DNA of 64,000 bases from Halopseudomonas xinjiangensis (GTDB lineage Bacteria > Pseudomonadota > Gammaproteobacteria > Pseudomonadales > Pseudomonadaceae), in NCBI GenBank assembly GCA_011050525.1, contig DRFO01000024.1, positions 1 to 64,000 of the forward strand. The letters are read 5' to 3'. Below are positions 7,934 to 16,929 of this stretch, piece after piece. The notes beneath the pieces were generated by a model that did no database searches, was not told where the DNA came from, and saw only the letters and a program-made list of their open reading frames with translations. Numbering within the stretch: the first letter of the stretch is position 1; the number at the start of each line of letters is the position of its first letter. The position numbers and the translations under genes were made by a program.

Positions 7934-8395
7934 ATGCCCCACATCGATTGGCTTTCCAACCATATGCAGCACAGCGACACCTTCGCCCAATGGATCTACC
8001 ACCAGTTCAGTTACGAATTTTCAGATCAACCCTTAGCCGATTGGCAGCGCGAATTTGCGGAGGGTCAGGTTAATGGCGACTGGCGCTGCTTGATTGCTAT
8101 GGATACTGAGGGGCTGTTAGGGGGTGCGGTGTTGGCGAAGGATGATCTGCCCGAGCGGCCGGCTCTGGGGCCTTGGCTTGCCTGTGTTTTCACCAAACCG
8201 CAGGCAAGAGGACAAGGCTTGGCGGAGCGTTTGATTGAGGCTATTTGCACCCACGCCAAAAGCAACGGCATCGCCCGGCTTTACCTTCACACCCAGGATC
8301 GCCGCGATTACTACGCGAAAAGAGGCTGGGAGGATGTGGAGACATTCCCCTACTGGGGCAAAGAGCAGCGGCTGATGAAACGCGAGCTCCGATAG
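7934..8395 (+). CDS. GNAT family N-acetyltransferase
   Basis: 153 residues with the GNAT acetyl-CoA loop at about 89-97 (PQARGQGLAERL, the R/Q-x-x-G-x-G/A motif). The following helix and the late YYAKRGWEDVETF segment (about 126-138) are typical of motif B. It would transfer an acetyl group to an amine; the substrate is not evident. It is a single gene with a weak ribosome site, preceded by the transposase scrap and followed convergently by ada. Confidence 0.88.
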   Translation: MPHIDWLSNHMQHSDTFAQWIYHQFSYEFSDQPLADWQREFAEGQVNGDWRCLIAMDTEGLLGGAVLAKDDLPERPALGPWLACVFTKPQARGQGLAERLIEAICTHAKSNGIARLYLHTQDRRDYYAKRGWEDVETFPYWGKEQRLMKRELR

Positions 8396-8449
8396 CTGGC
8401 GCAAAAACGCCAGGCCGATGGCATAGCGGCGGCATCAGAAGCTCTTTGC

Positions 8450-9517
8450 TCAGGCTTCGGATTCCAGATCAAGCAATGCCCGCTTGCGCTCGACGCCCCA
8501 GCGGTAGCCGGACAGACCGCCATCGATGCGAACCACGCGATGACAGGGTATGGCGACAGCCAGCGGATTGGCTGCACAGGCTCCGGCGACAGCCCGCACG
8601 GATTTGGGCGAGCCGATGCGCTGAGCCAAATCGCTATAGCTTACCGTCGTCCCCACCGGAACGTCTCTGAGCGCTTGCCAGACGCGCTGCTGAAAAGCAG
8701 TACCCTGGACATCAAGAGGCAGCTCGAGACCCAGCTTTGGCGCTTCTACAAATCCCACTACCGCCGCTACAAACTGCTCGAACTCGGCGTCGCCACTGAG
8801 CAGTTCCGCCTTGGGAAAACGGTACTGAAGATCACCAATCAACAGCTCGGGATCGTCGCCCAGAAGGATGGCGCAGACACCGCGTTCAGTTGCGGCCACG
8901 AGAATGGCGCCCAGAGCGGATTGGCCCAGTGCGAAACGGATAACGGTGCCAGCACCGCCTGCGCGGTAGCGTTTGGGGGTCATGCCTAGCACTTGCTCTG
9001 CCTCTGAATAAAAGCGGCTGTTTGCGTTGTAGCCAGCGGCATAAATGGCCTCGGTGACGCTACTGCCGCGTCCGAGCTCGTCGCGCATCTTACCGGCGCG
9101 GTGCGCTGTGGCATAGGCTTTGGGGGTTAATCCCGTTATCGACTTGAACAGTCGGCGCAGATGGAAAGCGCTCATCTGCGCGCCCTGGGCCAGTGCTTCG
9201 AGCGTTGGCGCCGTTTCGGCCGTTTCGATCTGCCGGCACAGGTCAGCGACAAGGGTAGCCTGCCGTTCGGCCAGTGGCGGTTGGTTGGGCAGGCAGCGCA
9301 GACAAGGGCGATAGCCCGCTTGCTCCGCTTCGGTGGACGTCAAAAAGAAGCTGACATTTTCCGGCTTGGGCGCGCGCGCCCCACAGGAAGGTCGGCAATA
9401 TATCTTGGTGGACGAGACCGCATAAAAGAACTGCCCGTCGGCCTTGGCGTCCCGTGCCACGACCGCAGCCCAGCGGAAGTCGTGGCTTGCCTGTAGAACA
9501 TCTGATTGCTGGGGCAT
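8450..9517 (-). CDS. ada: bifunctional Ada: DNA methylphosphotriester/O6-methylguanine methyltransferase and activator
   Basis: 355 residues with the full Ada architecture. The N-terminal zinc domain has Cys41, Cys45, Cys72 and Cys75 (YCRPSC, PCLRC); Cys41 matches the methylphosphotriester acceptor. An AraC-type helix-turn-helix lies at about 90-185, and the C-terminal methyltransferase domain has the active-site IPCHR (Cys about 325). Ada repairs alkylated DNA and, once methylated on the N-domain, activates the adaptive response. No alkB or alkA is adjacent. Length and order match the E. coli protein (354 residues). Confidence 0.95.
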   Translation of the reverse strand: MPQQSDVLQASHDFRWAAVVARDAKADGQFFYAVSSTKIYCRPSCGARAPKPENVSFFLTSTEAEQAGYRPCLRCLPNQPPLAERQATLVADLCRQIETAETAPTLEALAQGAQMSAFHLRRLFKSITGLTPKAYATAHRAGKMRDELGRGSSVTEAIYAAGYNANSRFYSEAEQVLGMTPKRYRAGGAGTVIRFALGQSALGAILVAATERGVCAILLGDDPELLIGDLQYRFPKAELLSGDAEFEQFVAAVVGFVEAPKLGLELPLDVQGTAFQQRVWQALRDVPVGTTVSYSDLAQRIGSPKSVRAVAGACAANPLAVAIPCHRVVRIDGGLSGYRWGVERKRALLDLESEA

Positions 9518-9609
9518 CTGTCGATCCTCTAGCTTGATTAGCTCGCCCGCAGTTTAAGCATAGCTAGAGAACCAGACACTCCGAAACCTGCTTTGGAACT
9601 CAGAATGTA

Positions 9610-9837
9610 TTATTTCGCCTCTCGAAAGGCAGCACCGATAGTCGCCTTTCTACGAGAGTTACTGGAAGCCCTGCCAAGCCATAAACACACGACGGGCGCG
9701 GAACCCAGCGCCAGGGTCGACATAAAATCCCACCAGCCATCGCCAATCAAGGCAGCGATCAGCCCTACCCCACTCAGCACACCCAGAATAATCGGCCATA
9801 GCCAGACTTTGACGAACCGCGAGCTAAGCCCCATCAC
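9610..9837 (-). CDS. small inner-membrane protein of the PepSY/siderophore operon
   Basis: 75 residues with two probable membrane helices (about 11-31 and 37-55) and a short basic tail. Its start overlaps the stop of the PepSY gene (ATGA), so it is the last gene of the TonB receptor-PepSY unit. I do not recognise the family. Its place suggests an accessory to the membrane reductase. Confidence 0.6.
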   Translation of the reverse strand: MMGLSSRFVKVWLWPIILGVLSGVGLIAALIGDGWWDFMSTLALGSAPVVCLWLGRASSNSRRKATIGAAFREAK

Positions 9838-10997
9838 GACAACCGCCCCTCAGCGGCTACGCGCGACGCTTGATCCTGCACCAGGTCGTCGTATCCTTCG
9901 CTCTTCCTTCTGCGCTTGGCAAACCAGAGGTATAGGCCGCTGCCAAGCAGCACGATGGTGATGATGTCGAGAACGGCCCAGAGTATCTGAACGCCTCGCC
10001 CACCGTAATCGCCGAAATGCAGCGGCTGGGAAACCTGCAGCATGGTGAAATACCAAGGCAGTTCACGGCTGTCTGTCACCTGCGCAGTGGCTGCATCAAC
10101 CAGCACGGGCTTGGACAGCCGCGAGGTCAGCGGTTCGTTGCCGCGCATGAATACGCCGTAGTGATGCGGGCTGGAAAAGCTGGTGCCCGGAAAGGCAACG
10201 AACAGCACCTCCATGTCAGGCTCGTGTTTACGGGCTGTCTGCACGGCGGCCTCCAGGGAGCCTATCTCTTCCGGCACAGGCTTGCCTTCATACGGCGCGA
10301 CCATGTCGCTGAGCTGATCGTCTTGCCATATTTCCACCAGAACGTCGGCCCAGGCATTTATCACGCCGGTGGCTCCTACCACGAAAAACCAGACCAGCGT
10401 GACGATGCCCAGCAGGTTGTGCAAGTCGAGCCATTTGATGCGCTTGGTACGCTCCCGTCTCACCTCGCCGAACCGCAACTTGCGCATAAAAGGGGCATAG
10501 AGAACAGTGCCGGAGACCAGCGATATGAGCAGAAAAACGCCCATCAAACCCAGAAACAGCATGCCTGGCAAGCCGGCAAACAGATCGATGTGCAGGCTAT
10601 AGATGATATACATGAAGCCGCTCTCAAGCTGCGGCTCGGCCAGTATCTCACCGGTACGGGCATCCACGGCGACCTGCTTCAGGCCGTCATGGGAGGTGGG
10701 CGTTTCGGACATGGTCAGATACCAGATCCGGTCTTCATCCTGCTCCTGCGACAAGAACATCCCGCCCAGCCCCGGATGCCGTTCTTTGGCTACCTCGACT
10801 ACGCGATCAAGACTCACCCGCGGGGTGTCGCTCGGCATCTCGACCGGCTCGGCTTCAGTGCCGAGCAAGTGACCTATTTCATGATGAAAGATCAGTGGTA
10901 GACCGGTCAGGCATAGCAGCAGCATGAAAACTGTGCAGACCAGACTGGTCCAGGTATGCAACCAGGACCAGACTTTCAGGGAACCCGCGCTCAACAT
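9834..10997 (-). CDS. PepSY-associated transmembrane protein, probable ferric-siderophore reductase
   Basis: 387 residues from ATG 10997 (AGGT-type ribosome site). An N-terminal helix contains conserved histidines (HTWTSLVCTVFMLLL, FHHEIGHLLG). Large periplasmic PepSY-like loops and further helices follow at about 180, 225 and 360. The family includes PiuB/FoxB-like inner-membrane proteins that help release iron from siderophores. It follows the TonB receptor by 22 bases and should share the Fur-controlled promoter. Substrate identity is not visible. Confidence 0.85.
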   Translation of the reverse strand: MLSAGSLKVWSWLHTWTSLVCTVFMLLLCLTGLPLIFHHEIGHLLGTEAEPVEMPSDTPRVSLDRVVEVAKERHPGLGGMFLSQEQDEDRIWYLTMSETPTSHDGLKQVAVDARTGEILAEPQLESGFMYIIYSLHIDLFAGLPGMLFLGLMGVFLLISLVSGTVLYAPFMRKLRFGEVRRERTKRIKWLDLHNLLGIVTLVWFFVVGATGVINAWADVLVEIWQDDQLSDMVAPYEGKPVPEEIGSLEAAVQTARKHEPDMEVLFVAFPGTSFSSPHHYGVFMRGNEPLTSRLSKPVLVDAATAQVTDSRELPWYFTMLQVSQPLHFGDYGGRGVQILWAVLDIITIVLLGSGLYLWFAKRRRKSEGYDDLVQDQASRVAAEGRLS

Positions 10998-11019
10998 AAT
11001 ACCTACCGTTACGATTGAT

Positions 11020-13188
11020 TCAGAAATCCAAGGTGGTGGACAGTACAAGAGTACGCGGTGCGCCCACGGTCAGGTAACCAGAACCCGGAAACCCGCCAAC
11101 AGACGCCCAGTAATCGCGGTCGGCGACGTTCTCCACGCGAGCGCGCACTGTCAGTTGCTGCTCGTCGTTGACCAAGGCGGTATAGCGCGCGCCCAGATCG
11201 AAGCGCGTCCAGGATGGGACTTCCTGGGTATTGGCCAGGTCCGCATACTGAGAGCTGGTGTATATCGCCCGACCGTCAAGCGACAGCCCTTGCATGCCAG
11301 GAACCATCCAGTCCACCCCGAGGTTCGCCTGGGTAGTCGGCGCGCCTATGGCTTCATTCCCGTCTACTTCTGCGTCCAGCAGGCTGATGCCACCCAGTAC
11401 TGAGAGACCTTGCACAGGCTGTCCGAATACCGACAGCTCGAGACCACGATTGCGCTGGTGGTCAACTACCTGATACTCACCATTTTCAGTTCCGGCAATT
11501 GGCTTGCGGCTTTGATAGACGCTGAGGTTACCGCCGATACGACCGCCATCATATTTGAGGCCGACTTCAGTCTGTTCGGTCTGATAGGGTTCAAGCGCCT
11601 CGCCAGCGTTGATTACGGGGCGACTTCCCGCTTCAGCGGGAGCTACGTCACCTTTTACCAGCCCTTCGATGTAATTGGCATAGGTCGAAATGCTTGGGGT
11701 AATGCGATACAACACACCGGCAACAGGCGTTACAGCGCTTTCGGAGTAGTCGGCGCTCTGCTCGCCGGTGGTAGCGTCGTAGCTGCGCGTCTCGATTTTT
11801 TGATGGCGCGCGCCCACGGTGACCTGCAGCCGATCCTCCATAAAGGACAGCACGTCGGCTAACGCGACGCTTGAGGTTTCGATTTCCTCGGTTACCAGCG
11901 GATCGTCAAAGGTGCCTCCGAGGAAAGCGTTAGCTGGCGGGGCGGTGACATCAGTGGGTGCGTACAGATTGTTGGCGAAGCCGCCGAAATCCGAAAAGGC
12001 AAAAGCATTGCGTGACTCAGATTCGAAGACGGACGCCGACAGGCTCAAGCTATGGCCTACGCTACCGGTGGCGAAACTGCCTCTTACGCCCACATCGCCT
12101 GTTTTGACCTGGTCTTCGCGCACGTTATCGAATCGTGTAGCGTTGGTATCACCGCTTGCATTGATGACGGTTGGGTTGGAAAAGGAGCCTGACTCATCGC
12201 CCTCACGCATGCCGCCAGCAATCCAGCCGGTAATGTTCTCATTGAAATCATACTCAGCGCGCAGCGTGCCGAAGGTGTCGCGTGCGCTGGAGTAGGTCCA
12301 GGGCTGCGCAACGCTTTCAGAGGCATCTGGCGCGGAAGGAATATCCAGCCCGGGCCCAATAGTGATATTGGGCTGCGCCCCATCCAGACGATGCTCCTGA
12401 TGCCCCAGATCCGCCGAGATACGCAGCCCCTCATGGCGATAATCTGCACCCAGCGATATCAGGCTCAGCTCGCTGGATGCGCCATCCACCGCCGTTTCTC
12501 CGTCACGATTGGCCAGATTGAGCCGCAAGCCAAAACGGTCGTCAGCGAAGCGCTGGGCGAAGTCCCCCGCCGCATAGGTCTGGCCGCCGGATTGTATCCC
12601 AGCGGTAATCTGTTTGAGCGGGTAGTTGGGTGCGCGCTTGGGTACCACATTGATCGCCCCACCTAGCCCGCTGCCGCCCGGCGCCGCCCCGTTGAGAAAG
12701 GCGTTGGCGCCACGCAGCACCTCGACACGCTCGACCAGTTCGGCTGCCACATACTGGCGAGGCAACAGCCCGTAAAGCCCGTTGTACGACATATCATCAG
12801 AGAAAATCGGCAAGCCGCGCACCAGATACACCTGCTGAAAATTGCCAAACCCCCGAGCCACGCGCACCGCCGGGTCGTTCAGCAGCACCTCGCCTACGCT
12901 GGCCGCCTGCTGATCCTGGATCAGCGTCTGCGTATAGCTGGTGAGGCTGAACGGCGTTTCCATGTTGTCCTGATTACCCAGAATCCCTAGCCGGCCGCCA
13001 GTGGCTACCTGACCGCCGGCATAGGCCGGCTTCAATCCTTCCGCCGAGGCGTCTGCGCTGGCTTTGACGACGACTGATGGCAAAGTGAGCGTCGTCTCGT
13101 CAGACTCCGATTGCGCATGCGCTGCGACGGGAATCAGGGAAGCCAGGGTGAGCGACAGAACGGAGCGCTTGAAATGGGTAGCGGGCAT
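11020..13188 (-). CDS. TonB-dependent siderophore receptor
   Basis: 722 residues from ATG 13188; a 15-residue-longer start is possible. The signal peptide ends about Ala25 (AHA-QSES). A TonB box-like stretch and plug domain follow (NVVPKRAP, LVRGLPIFSDDMSYNG), then a 22-strand type barrel ending in the outer-membrane signature with terminal Phe (LVLSTTLDF). It imports a ferric siderophore across the outer membrane using TonB energy. A Fur-box-like palindrome lies about 87 bases upstream. The next gene is a PepSY reductase. The ligand cannot be told from sequence. Confidence 0.93.
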   Translation of the reverse strand: MPATHFKRSVLSLTLASLIPVAAHAQSESDETTLTLPSVVVKASADASAEGLKPAYAGGQVATGGRLGILGNQDNMETPFSLTSYTQTLIQDQQAASVGEVLLNDPAVRVARGFGNFQQVYLVRGLPIFSDDMSYNGLYGLLPRQYVAAELVERVEVLRGANAFLNGAAPGGSGLGGAINVVPKRAPNYPLKQITAGIQSGGQTYAAGDFAQRFADDRFGLRLNLANRDGETAVDGASSELSLISLGADYRHEGLRISADLGHQEHRLDGAQPNITIGPGLDIPSAPDASESVAQPWTYSSARDTFGTLRAEYDFNENITGWIAGGMREGDESGSFSNPTVINASGDTNATRFDNVREDQVKTGDVGVRGSFATGSVGHSLSLSASVFESESRNAFAFSDFGGFANNLYAPTDVTAPPANAFLGGTFDDPLVTEEIETSSVALADVLSFMEDRLQVTVGARHQKIETRSYDATTGEQSADYSESAVTPVAGVLYRITPSISTYANYIEGLVKGDVAPAEAGSRPVINAGEALEPYQTEQTEVGLKYDGGRIGGNLSVYQSRKPIAGTENGEYQVVDHQRNRGLELSVFGQPVQGLSVLGGISLLDAEVDGNEAIGAPTTQANLGVDWMVPGMQGLSLDGRAIYTSSQYADLANTQEVPSWTRFDLGARYTALVNDEQQLTVRARVENVADRDYWASVGGFPGSGYLTVGAPRTLVLSTTLDF

Positions 13189-13274
13189 GGGGTCGATGTT
13201 CTCTGCGATTAACGTAGGAGTCGCCACCGGCAAGGTACGACCACTGGGAAATATGACAAGTTATAAGCAAGCTT

Positions 13275-13293
13275 AATGCAAACTGTTCGCATT
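13275..13293 (-). promoter_or_regulatory. Fur-box-like palindrome
   Basis: On the minus strand AATGCGAACAGTTTGCATT forms a 19-base near-perfect inverted repeat in an AT-rich stretch upstream of the TonB receptor. The AATGCGAA/TTTGCATT arms resemble Fur sites of pseudomonad siderophore receptor genes. Iron-repressed control is expected. Confidence 0.6.
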
Positions 13294-13421
13294 ATACTTA
13301 TCTATAAAGCCCTTTGCCACCAATCGTCCCGATTATTTCCCCGCGGCTGGCGGCAGACTTGCCAGATGGCCTCAGATCGGCATACTTCAGCTGGGCATGG
13401 GTATAACCGGAGGGAGGCACT

Positions 13422-13937
13422 ATGAGAGCGGTCCTGTTATTTTTGCTGGGCGTTTTCGCCTGGCCAGTTCAGGCGATCGATATTGGCGACAGCCTGGGCG
13501 CCTGGACGTTGCCGGACCAGTTCGATAAACCCTTCAATTTCGATGAGCAAGTAGACGTGTTGCTGGTCGCCAGCAGCATGGATGCCGCCAAACTGGTTGA
13601 CGCGGCCATCAAGGACCAGCCCAAAGGGTATCTGGAAGAGCGCAATATTGCTTATGTCGCGAATATTCAACACCTACCCCGGCTTGTGGCAAAGATGGTG
13701 CTGGTGCCCTCAATGCGCTCGGCCAACTACCGCATCCTGCTGGATCGCGAAGGCGAGGTCGCGCCGCGCTATGCCGACAACTCTGACGGGGTTCTATGGC
13801 TGGGGCTGGACAATGGAGCGCTGCGCGACAGGCGACGGTTCAGCTCGATAGAATCCCTGCAGCGCGCCCTGGGTGAGGTGCCGGATGACAGCACGGCAGC
13901 CGCCTTGCCCCAGGCCGACCCGGAGACCGCTCGCTAG
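13422..13937 (+). CDS. exported thioredoxin-fold-like protein
   Basis: 171 residues with a signal peptide (cleavage about after Ala18, VQA-ID). The mature part begins with GDSLGAWTLPDQFDKP and continues with a strand-rich core, the pattern of YtfJ/AhpC-TSA-like periplasmic proteins. The expected CxxC redox motif is missing; no cysteine is visible in the mature chain, so thiol redox activity is unlikely. A good ribosome site (GGAGG) lies upstream. It is a single gene between the iron operon and crtZ. The function is unknown. Confidence 0.65.
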   Translation: MRAVLLFLLGVFAWPVQAIDIGDSLGAWTLPDQFDKPFNFDEQVDVLLVASSMDAAKLVDAAIKDQPKGYLEERNIAYVANIQHLPRLVAKMVLVPSMRSANYRILLDREGEVAPRYADNSDGVLWLGLDNGALRDRRRFSSIESLQRALGEVPDDSTAAALPQADPETAR

Positions 13938-14029
13938 CGACTTTGTAACAAGCTCTTCACGGATCTGACAAAGGTCCGTCGCTGCGATTAACATGGTTCC
14001 AACCCATTCAGCGAACCCAAGACTCTGCG

Positions 14030-14572
14030 ATGACCATAGCCATTAACACTGCTGTTTTTCTAGCGACTCTGGCCGGCATGGAGGTTTTCGCCTGGTTTGC
14101 TCACAAATACGTGATGCACGGCTGGGGCTGGGGCTGGCACCGCTCTCACCATGAGCCGCGCGAGGGCTGGTTCGAAAAGAACGATCTATATGCCGTGGTG
14201 TTTGCCGCGCTGGCCATCGTTCTGATCGCCCTGGGCAATGCCGGCTGGCATCCCCTGGAATGGATAGGCGCAGGCATGACCGCCTATGGTTTTCTGTATT
14301 TCCTGGCCCATGATGGCCTGGTGCACCGGCGCTGGCCGTTTCGCTACGTTCCGCGTAACGGCTACCTCAAGCGCCTCTATCAAGCGCATCTGATGCATCA
14401 CGCGGTGCGTGGCAAGGAGGGCTGCGTGTCATTTGGATTTCTCCGAGCGCCTTCAGTAGAAGCGCTGAAGAAACAGCTACGCGAGTTGCACGACGGACCG
14501 CTGCAGAGCGCCGCTAGTTCGGCCGCTGCCAAAGAGGGTGGCGGGGATCCGTCGATTGACCGCGGGACTTGA
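14030..14572 (+). CDS. crtZ: beta-carotene 3-hydroxylase
   Basis: 180 residues of the membrane di-iron hydroxylase family. All histidine clusters are present: His25-x4-His30, His37-x2-His40-His41, His94-x4-His99 and His120-x2-His123-His124. It hydroxylates both beta rings of beta-carotene to give zeaxanthin, in the inner membrane. It is convergent with crtB, as in Pantoea clusters, and the two reading frames overlap by 59 bases at their 3' ends. The last 30 or so residues are low in conservation signals, consistent with an extended tail created by the overlap. No crtW ketolase is present nearby. Confidence 0.95.
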   Translation: MTIAINTAVFLATLAGMEVFAWFAHKYVMHGWGWGWHRSHHEPREGWFEKNDLYAVVFAALAIVLIALGNAGWHPLEWIGAGMTAYGFLYFLAHDGLVHRRWPFRYVPRNGYLKRLYQAHLMHHAVRGKEGCVSFGFLRAPSVEALKKQLRELHDGPLQSAASSAAAKEGGGDPSIDRGT

Positions 14573-15437
14573 GCGCGAGGGCGCCACCCAGAATGACCAG
14601 CCGCGCCTTGTCCAGCTTGCTGGTCGACACTCGCTGATCCCAGGCTGCATGACCGAGCGCCTTCACCTTCACGCCTATCTCGCGATACACCCCATGCGCC
14701 GTGGCAATCGCCCATGCCGAGCGCAACGGCAGCGCCGGCAAGCCCTGCAGGGCGGATTCGTAGTAAGGTTCAGCCAGGTCGACGAGTCGCTGCGCCACGC
14801 CCGCCAGGGCAACACGGTGTTGCGGCTCTGCCAGTTCAGTTTCGGGAATCTGTGCGTCGCGCAGCCATTGAGCCGGCACATAACAACGTCCTATAGCGGC
14901 GTCTTCCACAATATCCCGAGCGATGTTGGTGAGCTGAAAAGCCAGGCCCAGATCGCAGGCCCGATCCAGCGTTGCTGCGTCCCGTGCGCCCATGATCATC
15001 GCCATCATCAGCCCTACTACCCCGGCGACGTGGTAGCAATATTCCAGGGTATCGCTGATCACTTCATAGCGGCGTCCCTCGACATCCATGGCAAAACCGC
15101 GCAGATGATCCAGCGGATAACGCTGGGGAATCTGGTGGTGCTGGATAACCTCCTGAAAGGCGGCAAACGCTGGGTTGACCATCATCTCGCCGGCATAAGC
15201 GCTTAGGGTGGCATTCTCCAATTCGGCAAGGCGCGCCTGGCTGGCGCCGCCGCTGCCATTGGTCTGGCCAAAACCCAGATGCTGCCCATCGACTACGTCA
15301 TCACAATATCGGCACCAGGCATAAAGCATGACGGCGCTGCGACGAGTCTGCGGATCGAACAGCTTTGCCGCCGCCGCGAAGCTTTTCGACCCGACTTCAA
15401 TGGTCTGCGTTGCATGATCGAGAAGAGCTTGATTCAT
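14514..15437 (-). CDS. crtB: phytoene synthase
   Basis: 307 residues of the squalene/phytoene synthase family. Both aspartate-rich motifs are present: DDVVD at 46-50 and DIVED at 175-179. It condenses two GGPP molecules to 15-cis-phytoene. It is the last gene of the fni-crtX-crtY-crtI-crtB unit, overlapping crtI by four bases. Its 3' end runs 59 bases into the convergent crtZ frame, so the two genes cannot each keep a private terminator there. Confidence 0.96.
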   Translation of the reverse strand: MNQALLDHATQTIEVGSKSFAAAAKLFDPQTRRSAVMLYAWCRYCDDVVDGQHLGFGQTNGSGGASQARLAELENATLSAYAGEMMVNPAFAAFQEVIQHHQIPQRYPLDHLRGFAMDVEGRRYEVISDTLEYCYHVAGVVGLMMAMIMGARDAATLDRACDLGLAFQLTNIARDIVEDAAIGRCYVPAQWLRDAQIPETELAEPQHRVALAGVAQRLVDLAEPYYESALQGLPALPLRSAWAIATAHGVYREIGVKVKALGHAAWDQRVSTSKLDKARLVILGGALALKSRGQSTDPRHPLWQRPN

Positions 15438-16927
15438 CGCGACAGCTGCTCCAGCATCAGGCCAGCGGTCGCTTTTGCCGAGCCGACCACGCCCGGCACA
15501 CCCGCTCCGGGATGCGTTCCCGCGCCGACCAGATACAGATTGGCCAGCTCGGCATCACGATTATGCGGCCTGAACCAGGCGCTTTGCCTGAGGATGGGCT
15601 CCAACGAAAAGGCCGAACCAAGGTGGGCATTCAGCTCGTCCCGAAAGTCCAGGGGCGTGAAGAAGCGACTGGTGACCAGATTCGCTCGTAGCCCAGGAAT
15701 ATAATGCTGCTCCAGATACTCGAATATCCGGTCGCGGTAGCGCGGCCCCTCCACTTCCCAGTCGATGGGTGCGTTGCCCAGATGGGGAACGGGCGCCAAC
15801 ACGTAATGGGCGCTACAGCCTGGCGGTGCCAGCGACGGGTCGGTAACGCAGGGTGCGTGCAGGTAAAGTGAAAAGTCATCGGCCAATGTCGGGGCCTTGA
15901 ATATCTCGTTGATCAGCTCCCGGTAGCGAGGGCCAAAGCACACCGTATGGTGTTGCAGGTTCTCGGGGATCTTGTTGAGGCCAAAATAGATCACGAACAA
16001 CGACATGCTGAAGCGCTTGCGGCGCAGACTCCGGGCCTTGCTTGCGCCCCTTGGGTGATGCCCAAGCAACTGACCATAGGTATGCACGACATCGGCGTTG
16101 GATGCCAGAGCGTCAAGCTTGAAGCGTCTGCCGTCTGCCACTTCCACCTCGTTCACTCGTCCGTTACTGACCTCGATTCGGGACACTGATGCATTCAGTT
16201 CGAGCTTCCCGCCCAGATCCTCGAACAGTTTCACCATGCCCTGGACCAACGCACCGGTTCCGCCGCGCGGGAACCACACGCCCCACTGTCTTTCAAGCGC
16301 GTGAATCAGAGTATAGATAGAGGACGTTTCAAAGGGATTACCACCAACCAGCAATGAATGAAATGAAAACGCCTGGCGCAGATGCTCGTCCTGGATAAAT
16401 TTTGAAACCATGCTGTAAACGCTGCGCCAGGCTTGCAGTTTTGCCAGCTGCGGCCCGGCCTGGACCATGTCACGGAAGGAAAGAAACGGCACAGCGCCAA
16501 GCTTGACGTAACCTTCTTCGAATACGGCCCTGGAATAAGCCAGGAATTGCTGGTACCCCTCCACATCGGCCAGATTACGGGCCTGGATCTGCCGGTCGAG
16601 CATTTCCTGGTCGTTCACATAGTCGAAGGCCGGCGCGTCTTCCCAACACAAACGGTAGAACGGAGCCACCGGCAGAAGTTCGACATAATCCTGCATGCGC
16701 TTGCCACCCAGGGTAAACAGCTCTTCGAGTGCCGAGGGATCGGTAATTACCGTCGGCCCCGCATCAAAAACGAAGCCCTGATCCTCATACACATAAGCCC
16801 GCCCGCCAGGCTTGTCGCGTTTTTCCAGCAGCGTTGTCTGATAACCACCTGCTTGCAGGCGTATGGCCAACGCCAGGCCGCCAAAGCCCGCGCCAATTAC
16901 CACGGCATGCTTGGGTCGAATCATCAT
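15434..16927 (-). CDS. crtI: phytoene desaturase (lycopene-forming)
   Basis: 497 residues. The FAD-binding fold starts at the N-terminus (IGAGFGG, residues 11-17; FDAGPTVI near residue 55), and the C-terminal CrtI signature lies near 465-485 (GAGTHPGAGVPGVVGSAKA). The length matches the bacterial CrtI type (about 490), which takes phytoene through four desaturations to lycopene. Coupled to crtB by a four-base overlap and separated from crtY by two bases. Start at ATG 16927; the next codon is also ATG. Confidence 0.96.
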   Translation of the reverse strand: MMIRPKHAVVIGAGFGGLALAIRLQAGGYQTTLLEKRDKPGGRAYVYEDQGFVFDAGPTVITDPSALEELFTLGGKRMQDYVELLPVAPFYRLCWEDAPAFDYVNDQEMLDRQIQARNLADVEGYQQFLAYSRAVFEEGYVKLGAVPFLSFRDMVQAGPQLAKLQAWRSVYSMVSKFIQDEHLRQAFSFHSLLVGGNPFETSSIYTLIHALERQWGVWFPRGGTGALVQGMVKLFEDLGGKLELNASVSRIEVSNGRVNEVEVADGRRFKLDALASNADVVHTYGQLLGHHPRGASKARSLRRKRFSMSLFVIYFGLNKIPENLQHHTVCFGPRYRELINEIFKAPTLADDFSLYLHAPCVTDPSLAPPGCSAHYVLAPVPHLGNAPIDWEVEGPRYRDRIFEYLEQHYIPGLRANLVTSRFFTPLDFRDELNAHLGSAFSLEPILRQSAWFRPHNRDAELANLYLVGAGTHPGAGVPGVVGSAKATAGLMLEQLSR

Positions 16928-16929
16928 GT

